From: Silene conica
Taxonomy: Eukaryota > Streptophyta > Magnoliopsida > Caryophyllales > Caryophyllaceae
Direction: 5' to 3'
NCBI GenBank assembly: GCA_029255685.2
Contig: CM055315.2
Location: forward strand, 48,837,705-48,901,704
Length of the DNA: 64,000 bases
Shown: positions 48,043 to 57,279 of the stretch, one piece after another
How the letters are laid out: each line of letters opens with the position of its first letter
How positions within the stretch are numbered: position 1 is the first letter of the stretch
Position numbers and translations under genes: made by a program
The notes under the pieces: generated by a model
The model's input: the letters and a program-made list of their open reading frames with translations, nothing else
Told to the model about the DNA's origin: nothing
The model's database searches: none

Positions 48043-48997
48043 AGTTGTGTAACAGCCCGTATTTTCGTGATTTATATTTTAAAGGCTTATAAATTATTTT
48101 AAGTAATAAAATAATATTTTAATAATTTATTGTGAAAGATTTTAATTTAATAAGTAAGATCCGTCTTAAGAACCTTAAGTCCTTAAGACGAATACAAACT
48201 TAGCAAGGTTAAGTTCCCCACTTAAATATCCGTTCAAATATCCTAACCCGTTTCATAATACGGAAAGGACAGTTTACTCAAACCCTTAAAATCCCTTATG
48301 TCGACATTTATTTTTCCTCAAGAACTCTTTCCACAGTAAACTAATCTCCTCTCAAACCTCCATTTTATTTCTCCTTCTTTTGATCTTTTCTTCATCATCC
48401 GTTCTTCGATTTAAGGTAACAATAGCTTTTTCGGAATCCTTGCGAGATTTCCAAGACATCCGTCTCTTTCAATTTCGCTTTCGTTCAACTTGAAAAAGGG
48501 GCTGTTTTGTGTGATTTCCGTTTAAGCATCTAAAAACCCGTTTTCTTTGTTGTAGGAGGAAGCTTAGAGGATCTTGGTGTTGGTAGTTTCATTATTGAAG
48601 AGGATCTTGGAGCTTAATCGCGTTTAAGGTGACGATAATGAGAAACTCGGCCTTTATGTGTATATTAGCATATTTATTGTGATTCTTGTGTGGTTTCTGT
48701 TTTTGTTGTTAAAGGTTGATCAAAGGACTTAGTAACATGTTTAGGATGATGTTATGATGATGAATTCATGCTTGAATCGATTGTTATGTGTTCTTAAGTA
48801 CATTTTCAGTTTTTCTCATTTTGCGACGGATACATGTTGATTCCGTTTGAGGATTGTTATGGGACTTACTTGCTGGTAGATTAGTAGTAATTGATGTTTG
48901 ATATTGTTGGGTAAACACCTTGTGTAGCAAATTTGAAGGTTGTAGGTCGTTTAGTGAAGTTTTTCACATATTGCGTTTCTGCGATTTTCTGTCACAG

Positions 48998-49415
48998 GCT
49001 CTCTGAGCCGGTCGACCGACTGGCCGCCGGTCGACCGGCTGGGAGAGCATATTGAGTATTTTTTCGAGATTTTGAGAATCAGGCCTTGGGACTGCCAGCC
49101 GGCCGACCGGCTGCCTGCCGACCGGCTGGTGGTCATTTTCCTTGTATAGTGTGTTTTTGCGATGAACATAGAATAGAAGGGAGCCCAGCCGGTAGACCGG
49201 CCGCCTGCCAGCCGGCTAGGAGCGCATTTGGGGAATGGTTACGAGTTTCGTGAAGGCTTGGGAAGGTCTTCCCAGCCGGCCGACCGGCTGCCTGCCGACC
49301 GGCTGGGAACCCTTTCTTGTGTGTTCTCGGTTTTAAAGGAAGAAGAAGGCTGAGAGGTCACCAGCCGGCCGACCGGCTGCCTGCCGACCGGCTGCCTGCC
49401 GACCGGCTGGGGACC
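48998..49415 (+). repeat. Five GC-rich hairpins with palindromic CCGGNCGACCGG cores
   Basis: Outer arms: 49006-49018/49028-49040 (AGCCGGTCGACCG / CGGTCGACCGGCT, enclosed by GCTCTC/GAGAGC); 49090-49102/49122-49134 (GACTGCCAGCCGG / CCGGCTGGTGGTC); 49184-49192/49212-49220; 49269-49279/49299-49309 (TTCCCAGCCGG / CCGGCTGGGAA); 49356-49368/49403-49415. Bases outside the shared CCAGCCGG core differ between hairpins but still pair across each one, with G-T pairs in the second. A 15-bp inner unit is present once or twice and its copy number differs between the two LTRs. Confidence 0.88.
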
Positions 49416-49573
49416 CCTGAAGGCTTTTTATTGTTTTTCGATCGTAACTTTTGAATGGTTGATCGGTTTTGATTGAGATTCGTTTTGTATACCTGTGATA
49501 TATTTTTGAGGTCCCGGTATACGGGCAACACCATATTGGGTTCGGGAAAGGAGTGAGGATAGAGACCCCCCGG

Positions 49574-49585
49574 TCGGGTAACCGA
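49574..49585 (+). other. GUAA tetraloop hairpin upstream of the array
   Basis: TCGG-GTAA-CCGA inside a conserved frame gaccccc...aggga-accggctctcc. A second version at 50419-50432 keeps the GNRA-type loop with a different stem. The copy in the 3' LTR is at 55930-55941. Confidence 0.7.
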
Positions 49586-49706
49586 AAGGGAAACCGGCTC
49601 TCCCTCGTCTCAATTCCCGGGATCAATTAAGTGTTGATTAGAGGTTTAAGAAGTTAGAACTATAGGTTAGTTTCTACCTTTGGATGTTAGTGGTTATAAT
49701 GGTTGT

Positions 49707-50208
49707 CGCGTGGTGGGATATGTGTTCAGTTCACCTCTGGATCCACTACGTGTTTATAAGCCGCGTGACGGGATATGTGTTAAGTTCACCTCTGGACCCG
49801 TTACGTGTTCTGCTTGGGCGTGTCAGGATATGTGTTAAGTTCACCTCTGGACCTGACACGTGATCGGTTATCGTACCCGGGATATGTGTTAAGCTCACCT
49901 CTTGACCCGTTGTGCGATGACTGCGTATTGGGATATGTGTTAAGTTCACCTCTGGACCCAATACATGTTTGTAGCATTGGGATATGTGTTAAGCTCACCT
50001 CTGGACCCTTTGCTTTTGGATGATTAGGGATATGTGTTAAGTTCACCTCTGGACCCTTTTCATGATTGTAAGTTTAGGGATATGTCTTAAGTTCACCTCT
50101 GGACCCTTTACTTAATTAGATGTTGGGATATGTGTTAAGTTCACCTCTGGACCCGACATAGTGTAGTAATGGGATATGTGTTAAGTTCACCTCTGGACCC
50201 GTTGCTAG
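49707..50208 (+). repeat. Array of ten hairpins, constant loop and covarying stems
   Basis: Each unit has a ~24-base loop of near-constant sequence (unit 2: 49773-49796, with core GTGTTAAGTTCAC) between arms of 8-11 bases. Examples: unit 1 CGCGTGGTGGG / TCCACTACGTG, unit 2 CGCGTGACGGG / CCCGTTACGTG, unit 3 CGTGTCAGG / CCTGACACG, unit 5 GTATTGGG / CCCAATAC, unit 9 ATGTTGGG / CCCGACAT, unit 10 TAGTAATGGG / CCCGTTGCTA. Mismatched steps are mostly G-T, that is G-U in sense RNA. Units 4, 6, 7 and 8 have a small internal loop and then pair again. Repeated in the other LTR at 56063-56564. Confidence 0.93.
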
Positions 50209-50213
50209 TATTA

Positions 50214-50329
50214 AGGATGTTTATCTGCTTGCCTAGATGATGGTACAGTGTCAGATATGCATGATGAGTTATGGATGTTTATCTGCTTGCCTAGATGATG
50301 GTACAGTGTCAGATATGCATGTCGAGTTA
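50214..50329 (+). repeat. 58-bp direct repeat, two copies
   Basis: Two adjacent copies beginning 'ggatgtttatctgcttgcc' (50214 and 50272), differing at a few bases. The 3' LTR has only one (56572-56629), which accounts exactly for the LTR length difference. Confidence 0.93.
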
Positions 50330-50418
50330 TTGATGTTTAGTCATTTGAGGTTAAATCATCCAAGGCGTTGGATGACTCTTGTTCGGTTTCATAAATAGTT
50401 GGATTGAAAGACCCCCCG

Positions 50419-50432
50419 ACTGGGTAACCAGT
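50419..50432 (+). other. GUAA tetraloop hairpin downstream of the array
   Basis: ACTGG-GTAA-CCAGT in the same flanking frame as the upstream hairpin, with different but still paired stem bases. The copy in the 3' LTR is at 56717-56730. Confidence 0.7.
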
Positions 50433-50983
50433 AGGGAGACCGGCTCTCCTTCCTATTTGTTTATGAAGTTGGTTGAGAGCCGTGTATGATAATCGCATGA
50501 TAGTAAGAGATCAGATGATGAGTTGTTTATGCTTCACATGTTGTTATATGTTGGAGTATTCTGCATTGTTTTATGTGTTATGTGTTGTCACAAAAGGTGG
50601 CTAGGAGAACTCTAGTCACTCCCCACTGATTGTGGCGTACATGTTTTCATGTATGTAGGTACATGCAGGATTGGAGATCGGTGTTCACGAGAACTAGCGA
50701 GCGATGATCCTATCATCATGACTTACCCTTATTTATCGTTTAGCTGGACTCGTAGTTTTGATACCTTGTTTTGGTGCCTGTAGGGATGTTCCATCCCAGG
50801 CTTGTATTTATGTTTCGGTTTGATACTTAGAACTGCTACTTATCTATTTTGGTTTCAGTTTCAGTTTACATTTCAGTCTAAGACTTCTCACACGTCATGT
50901 TGTTTCTTTTAAAGTTTTAATTCCGCTGCATTTTTAGTACTTTTGTGTGTTTATATTTCCGCTTTCGCGAGGGGTTTTACAGT

Positions 50984-50995
50984 TGGTATCAGAGC
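50984..50995 (+). other. Primer binding site, tRNA-iMet type
   Basis: TGGTATCAGAGC, two bases after the LTR end at 50981. Confidence 0.92.
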
Positions 50996-51152
50996 ATTAT
51001 TGCTCCCGACGCACTCATGTGACCCCCAACCTTAACTTGACCAAATAAACAAATAATGAATGAGAGATGGGGTAGCTTTAAGGACTTATTTTGTAGTCTG
51101 TTTGTGCCTTGTTAAGAATACGTCTAATGATTTACTCTCTTATGATTGAAGA

Positions 51153-52409
51153 ATGACGGAGCCAACCAATGGAGAGAATGCCAAGACGCAAGCCGTCATT
51201 CAAGACCTCCAAGATTGCATAGCTAGGTCATCTATGCCTTCTTCTTCATTTCCAACCTCGGGAAGTAACCAACCTGGAGGATTGGCTTGGATTATCACTC
51301 AGATGTGGAGGAATGCAGCTAAGACATTCGACGGAGAGACCAGTGTTGCGACCCTCACTACTTGGTTCTTTGACATGGAAAGGAATTTCATGATTTATGA
51401 TGTTCGACCTGAGGATCAGACCGGAGTAGCATCACAGTTCTTAGTTCGTGAGGCCAGGAGTTGGTGGATGACGATCAGTGCTCCTGCTACTCGTGACCTT
51501 ACTTTCACTTGGAGTCGTTTCAAGACTCTTCTTGGCATGAGGTTTTACCATAGGGACATCCGCCAGGATAAGATGACCGAGTTCATGAACCTTCGCCAAG
51601 GAACCCTTTCCGTTCAAGCATTCACCAATCGATTTGAGGAGCTGATTCACTTTGTCCCACAGCTAGTTGAGAGAGAAGAAGACCAGGCTTATCTGTTTCG
51701 GAGCAAGCTTAATGCTGAGACTAGGAGTGTGGCTAGCGGTGACCCGATTTCTTACTTCCAGAGTTACTACAGTGTCTTGCGAGCAGAGGACCCTTACGAG
51801 GTCTATTGTGAGAGAGCTAGAGCCTTCCTTCCTCCTTCACCGCCTTTACATAGCTGTCGAAGCAAGAGACCTCTTAGTCCTCCTTCCTCTTCCTCTCCTC
51901 CTGGAAGAGGAAAGCACCCACAGTTCCTTGTACAACCTGCTACAGTTAGACCAGGCAAGAACCGCCGTGGTAGACCGCGTATTTGCTACCGTTGCAGAGA
52001 GCAAGGACACCTCTCTAATCAATGCCCCCAAGGAAAGGGAGAACCCAACGGAGCTGAGACTTCCCAGGATCGAGACATGGAACCCTCGACAGAAGCTCCC
52101 TTGAAGTGTTTCAAGTGCCGCAAAGATCTTCACCTTGGACTTGACTGCCATGGCGACCCTCACCAGTGCTACACCTGCGGGGGATTTGGACATCGCTCTT
52201 TCGAGTGCCGCGTAGGGAATGTCGTTGTCAACAGGACTGTCACTACTGAACCTGAGGCTGAGACCAGTGGAGCCAGAGCTGTTCAGAGTCAAGCTGAGAC
52301 TGGAGTTCACCCTGCCCTACCTACTGGTATGTTCACACCTTCCATCTCATTTATGGTTGATATACTCGTGGCCGTTGAGATCTTAATCTCCTTCCTTAGA
52401 TTCCGATAA
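51153..52409 (+). CDS. gag: Ty3 gag with three zinc knuckles
   Basis: 418-residue gag, starting at the ATG 157 bases after the primer site. A capsid (retrotransposon-gag) domain spans about residues 55-190: FDGETSVATLTTWFFDME, REARSWWMTI, FKTLLGMRFY, FMNLRQGTLSVQAFTNRFEE. A basic, Ser/Pro-rich linker follows. Three CX2CX4HX4C knuckles lie at residues 278-291 (CYRCREQGHLSNQC), 319-332 (CFKCRKDLHLGLDC) and 339-352 (CYTCGGFGHRSFEC), all with intact ligands, for RNA binding and packaging. The last ~60 residues show no domain. The frame is intact, unlike every other gag here except the first copia one, consistent with recent insertion and possible function in trans. No pol follows. Confidence 0.93.
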   Translation: MTEPTNGENAKTQAVIQDLQDCIARSSMPSSSFPTSGSNQPGGLAWIITQMWRNAAKTFDGETSVATLTTWFFDMERNFMIYDVRPEDQTGVASQFLVREARSWWMTISAPATRDLTFTWSRFKTLLGMRFYHRDIRQDKMTEFMNLRQGTLSVQAFTNRFEELIHFVPQLVEREEDQAYLFRSKLNAETRSVASGDPISYFQSYYSVLRAEDPYEVYCERARAFLPPSPPLHSCRSKRPLSPPSSSSPPGRGKHPQFLVQPATVRPGKNRRGRPRICYRCREQGHLSNQCPQGKGEPNGAETSQDRDMEPSTEAPLKCFKCRKDLHLGLDCHGDPHQCYTCGGFGHRSFECRVGNVVVNRTVTTEPEAETSGARAVQSQAETGVHPALPTGMFTPSISFMVDILVAVEILISFLRFR

Positions 52410-54403
52410 ACCCTCTGTGGATCTATCTTCATTTCCTTTTTCTCAATCTGATAACTTGCTTCCCCGAAACACCTCATGCGGTAACCTACCATAGATAACT
52501 TGGGAATTTTGGAAAGTTAGCTGTATACCGTTATATGGAGAGTGTTGCTATTTGAGGAAAACCTAAGAAGCTGATGGAATGTATTGTGGATCTTAGTGCC
52601 CATACGTTACCAATTTGAAGAGTAAGTGAACGATGGGATAGCTACGCTAGGTAGAGTGTTACACGATTTCTAATGGAACTTAGGAATGAGAATCGTGCTA
52701 AGTCATGGGTAATTTTAAATTTCGAGTACCCATTCGAGGATCTAGAGGAACCTGGAGTAAAGATTGATTTCGAGGAATATGCTTAAGGTACTGATGTTGT
52801 CTGATAAGTGAATGAAGTAAACCGATGTTGTTGAACTAGAAGAACGAGAGTTGTTAATAGCGGTGTGAGAACGTTGGAATCCTTACAAGAACTTGTGGAA
52901 TTTACTGAGTGGTTGATCCTAGGTTATTTAATGAATCTTAGTACCATCTAACGAAGGATTTAAAGGAGATATAGGATACATCATCAGTCTGAGGACGAAT
53001 GAACCATTGAGAGATATGAATCCAGAAACACATTGAATCGAGTATGGCTATTTGTGGACCGTGATGCAAGTATAGTAGATATATCTTATGAGTTAATGGA
53101 CTGAGAGTTTATGGAAATTGCCATTTGGGGACTATCTGAGATGGGTTACCTAGACTTTTGAGGAATAAATCGCCGAAGGAATAATGCTGCTCTGGACTTT
53201 GAGGAACCTCGAGATTCGAACCGTTCTGAGGAGTAGCCATGAGAACCAGTCACGGATTTGCTTAACTTAAGAGTTGTTACCTTAGTAGGACCTTATCGTG
53301 GAAGGACCGTTTTATGGTAATAAACAATTTTGAGGAAACATAGGATTTCGAAGTACTCCTGTGAGAGTAAATTTGATGGAACTGAACGGCGTAGGACTAA
53401 AGGATAAAGGTAATGTTGGTCATGGCCTGTCCGTTTGAGGAAAACCATAGCGTAGAAAGGTTGATATCCTAACTTCAAAATGTGAGGTTTTGGTACTGAG
53501 AATTCGGATTTAGACTTAAGAAGTGCTTAAACCTTGGTCCGAGGTATGTTCGTTAGACTTCCACCTTGAGTGAGAGACCCTTAACCTTAATCGAACAGAT
53601 TTGTGTGTGAACCGCGTGAGAGAGTTGGAAACCGTCTTGTAGAGGAATACCTTATTTTGTGGATGTGATAGGGGTAGGAAGGACCATGAAACTTTTGTGA
53701 GCATTGAGGATGCTAAAATCGCTCTTTTGTGATATACTAGAATCGTTGTAACGATGTGTTGATTATGGATCGAGAGGTTAGTGTACCTATGTTTGGCAAG
53801 GTTACCGTCTTCTTTAACCTTCAACTCGCTTGTTCCGCTCCCTCAACCCTCCTTTTTGTGTTCTGACGGCCGCAAGGCTAGAAACCTCTAATCCTTCATG
53901 TTGAAAATAAGCTCTGCATTTGTTCCCGCGCTCTCAAACGTCGGTTTTGAAACTTGTTTTCCCTTTTGTTAGACTTTAAATCCACTGTTTTTGGAAAAAG
54001 TTTAATTGTCTTGTGAATTTGAAACTGCTTTCCCTCCCGTTAGAAGCAACTGTTAGTCATTGTTTCAATGTTACTTTTTCAAGAATTTGAGAGTAGTGGT
54101 TTATTTGAAGGAAAACTTGGTTTTAAGAAACGTAACGTTTTGCAATTTTGTCGGATTTCAGCGTTGACTGCCACTAGGACTTGTTATTGGAGACGTCTGA
54201 TAGCCTGTACTGTGCTTGTCAACACCGAATCAATCTAATTTTGGGCTTTATTTGAACAAAATTTCGGGACTTGTCTCAGATTTGGAATGTCGGACTCTTG
54301 AATACGTAACGAGGATCCCATTATCCATTGATCGTTAGAGTTGTTTTCGTACCTACTTTTACCTTCGAGTTTCGAGGACGAAACTTTTTGAAGATTGGGT
54401 GAT
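52410..54403 (+). other. Non-coding 3' internal region with purine-rich tract
   Basis: Two kilobases with no domain-bearing reading frame where pol would be expected. Near the end 'cgaggacgaaac' (about 54373) is the motif found before the purine tract in chromoviruses, and AAGATTGGGTGAT (54391-54403) precedes the 3' LTR. I recognise no remnant of pol. Confidence 0.82.
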
Positions 54404-57279
54404 TGTAACAGCCCGTATTTTCGTGATTTATATTTTAAAGGCTTTTAAATTATTTTAAGTAATAAAATAATATTTTAATAATTTATTGTGAAAGATTTTA
54501 ATTTAATAAGTAAGATTCGTCTTAAGAACCTTAAGTCCTTAAGACGAATACAAACTTAGCAAGGTTAAGTTCCCCACTTAAATATCCGTTCAAATATCCT
54601 AACCCGTTTCATAATACGGAAAGGACAGTTTACTCAAACCCTTAAAATCCCTTATGTCGACATTTATTTTTCCTCAAGAACTCTTTTCACAGTAAACTAA
54701 TCTCCTCTCAAACCTCCATTTTATTTCTCCTTCTTTTGATCTTTTCTTCATCATCCGTTCTTCGATTTAAGGTAACAATAGCTTTTTCGGAATCCTTGCG
54801 AGATTTCCAAGACATCCGTCTCTTTCAATTTCGCTTTCGTTCAACTTGAAAAAGGGGCTGTTTTGTGTGATTTCCGTTTAAGCATCTAAAAACCCGTTTT
54901 CTTTGTTGTAGGAGGAAGCTTAGAGGATCTTGGTGTTGGTAGTTTCCTTATTGAAGAGGATCTTGGAGCTTAATCGCGTTTAAGGTGACGATAATGAGAA
55001 AGTCGGCCTTTATGTGTATAGTAGCATATTTATTGTGATTCTTGTGTGGTTTCTGTTTTTGTTGTTAAAGGTTGATCAAAGGACTTAGTAACATGTTTAG
55101 GATGATGTTATGATGATGAATTCATGCTTGAATCGATTGTTATGTGTTCTTAAGTACATTTTCAGTTTTTCTCATTTTGCGACGGATACATGTTGATTCC
55201 GTTTGAGGATTGTTATGGGACTTACTTGCTGGTAGATTAGTAGTAATTGATGTTTGATATTGTTGGGTAAACACCTTGTGTAGAAAATTTGAAGGTTGTA
55301 GGTCGTTTAGTGAAGTTTTTCACATATTGCGTTTCTGCGATTTTCTGTCACAGGCTCTCTGAGCCGGTCGACCGACCGGCCGCCGGTCGACCGGCTGGGA
55401 GAGCATATTGAGTATTTTTTCGAGATTTTGAGAATCAGGCCTTGGGACTGCCAGCCGGCCGACCGGCTGCCTGCCGACCGGCTGCCTGCCGACCGGCTGG
55501 TGGTCATTTTCCTTGTATAGTGTGTTTTTGCGATGAACATAGAATAGAAGGGAGCCCAGCCGGTAGACCGGCCGCCTGCCAGCCGGCTGGGAGCGCATTT
55601 GGGGAATGGTTACGAGTTTCGTGAAGGCTTGGGAAGGTCTTCCCAGCCGGCCGACCGGCTGCCTGCCGACCGGCTGGGAACCCTTTCTTGTGTGTTCTCG
55701 GTTTTAAAGGAAGAAGAAGGCTGAGAGGTCACCAGCCGGCCGACCGGCTGCCTGCCGACCGGCTGGGGACCCCTGAAGGCTTTTTATTGTTTTTCGATCG
55801 TAACTTTTGAATGGTTGATCGGTTTTGATTGAGATTCGTTTTGTATACCTGTGATATATTTTTGAGGTCCCGGTATACGGGCAACACCATATTGGGTTCG
55901 GGAAAGGAGTGAGGATAGAGACCCCCCGGTCGGGTAACCGAAAGGGAAACCGGCTCTCCCTCGTCTCAATTCCCGGGATCAGTTAAGTGTTGATTAGAGG
56001 TTTAAGAAGTTAGAACTATAGGTTAGTTTCTACCTTTGGATGTTAGTGGTTATAATGGTTGTCGCGTGGTGGGATATGTGTTCAGTTCACCTCTGGATCC
56101 ACTACGTGTTTATATGCCGCGTGACGGGATATGTGTTAAGTTCACCTCTGGACCCGTTACGTGTTCTGCTTGGGCGTGTCAGGATATGTGTTAAGTTCAC
56201 CTCTGGACCTGACATGTGATCGGTTGTCGTACCCGGGATATGTGTTAAGCTCACCTCTGGACCCGTTGTGCGATGACTGCGTATTGGGATATGTGTTAAG
56301 TTCACCTCTGGACCCAATACATGTTTGTAGCATTGGGATATGTGTTAAGCTCACCTCTGGACCCTTTGCTTTTGGATGATTAGGGATATGTGTTAAGTTC
56401 ACCTCTGGACCCTTTTCATGATTGTAAGTTCAGGGATTTGTGTTAAGTTCACCTCTGGACCCTTTACTTGGTTAGATGTTGGGATATGTGTTAAGTTCAC
56501 CTCTGGACCCGACATAGTGTAGTAATGGGATATGTGTTAAGTTCACCTCTGGACCCGTTGCTAGTATTAAGGATGTTTATCTGCTTGCCTAGATGATGGT
56601 ACAGTGTCAGATATGCATGTCGAGTTATTGATGTTTAGTCATTTGAGGTTAAATCATCCAAGGCGTTGGATGACTCTTGTTCGGTTTCATAAATAGTTGG
56701 ATTGAAAGACCCCCCGACTGGGTAACCAGTAGGGAGACCGGCTCTCCTTCCTATTTGTTTATGAAGTTGGTTGAGAGTCGTGTATGATAATCGCATGATA
56801 GTAAGAGATCAGATGATGAGTTGTTTATGCTTCACATGTTGTTATATGTTGGAGTATTCTGCATTGTTTTATGTGTTATGTGTTGTCACAAAAGGTGGCT
56901 AGGAGAACTCTAGTCACTCCCCACTGATTGTGGCGTACATGTTTTCATGTATGTAGGTACATGCAGGATTGGAGATCGGGGTTCACGAGAGCTAGCGAGC
57001 GATGATCCTATCATCATGACTTACCCTTATTTATCGTTTAGCTGGACTCGTAGTTTTGATACCTTGTTTTGGTGCCTGTAGGGATGTTCCATCCCAGGCT
57101 TGTATTTATGTTTCGGTTTGATACTTAGAACTGCTACTTATCTATTTTGGTTTCAGTTTCAGTTTACATTTCAGTCTAAGACTTCTCGCATGTCATGTTG
57201 TTTCTTTTAAAGTTTTAATTCCGCTGCATTTTTAGTACTTTTGTGTGTTTATATTTCCGCTTTCGCGAGGGGTTTTACA
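54404..57279 (+). repeat. 3' LTR of the gag-only Ty3 element
   Basis: 2876 bp, about 99% like the 5' LTR by eye, containing the same structured segment (GC-rich hairpins 55354-55770, ten-hairpin array 56063-56564, GUAA hairpins 55930 and 56717). The second GC-rich hairpin has an extra 15-bp unit and the fifth one fewer than in the 5' LTR. Confidence 0.95.
56063..56564 (+). repeat. Ten-hairpin array, second copy
   Basis: Same ten units as at 49707-50208. Unit 4 reads CTCTGGACCCG here versus CTCTTGACCCG there, and unit 8 has GGGATTTGTG for GGGATATGTC, so both loops and stems are largely preserved since insertion. Confidence 0.93.

Larger units (their letters stand above)
48048..50981 (+). repeat. 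5' LTR of the gag-only Ty3 element
   Basis: 2934 bp. The first ~950 bases are ordinary AT-rich LTR. Then follow five GC-rich hairpins (48998-49415), a GUAA hairpin (49574-49585), ten shared-loop hairpins (49707-50208), a 58-bp direct repeat in two copies (50214-50329) and a second GUAA hairpin (50419-50432). Confidence 0.95.
48048..57279 (+). mobile_element. Complete gag-only Ty3 retrotransposon (TR-GAG type) with structured LTRs
   Basis: A 9232-bp element with 2934- and 2876-bp LTRs (TGTAACAGCCC...GGGGTTTTACA), primer site, gag, a 2-kb non-coding 3' region, a purine-rich tract and a perfect 5-bp target duplication AGTTG (48043-48047 and 57280-57284). No protease, integrase or reverse transcriptase is present. 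The LTRs differ at about 3 of the first ~350 bases, so it is the youngest clear insertion here. The 58-bp length difference equals one extra copy of a 58-bp repeat in the 5' LTR. Confidence 0.95.

Noticed and set aside
49746-50046. Minus- and plus-strand reading frames with repeated GELNTYP or YVLSSPLDP peptides (also 56102-56402)
   Set aside because: They are translations of the hairpin array, mostly antisense to the element, and lack any domain.
49707-50208. CRISPR-like array (constant repeats with variable spacers)
   Set aside because: It lies inside the LTR of a plant retrotransposon, is duplicated in the other LTR, and the variable parts are complementary across each repeat. It is a hairpin array, not spacers acquired from elsewhere.
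51667-52310. Overlapping frames on both strands within the Ty3 gag
   Set aside because: Shadows of the gag frame, which alone shows capsid and zinc-knuckle motifs.
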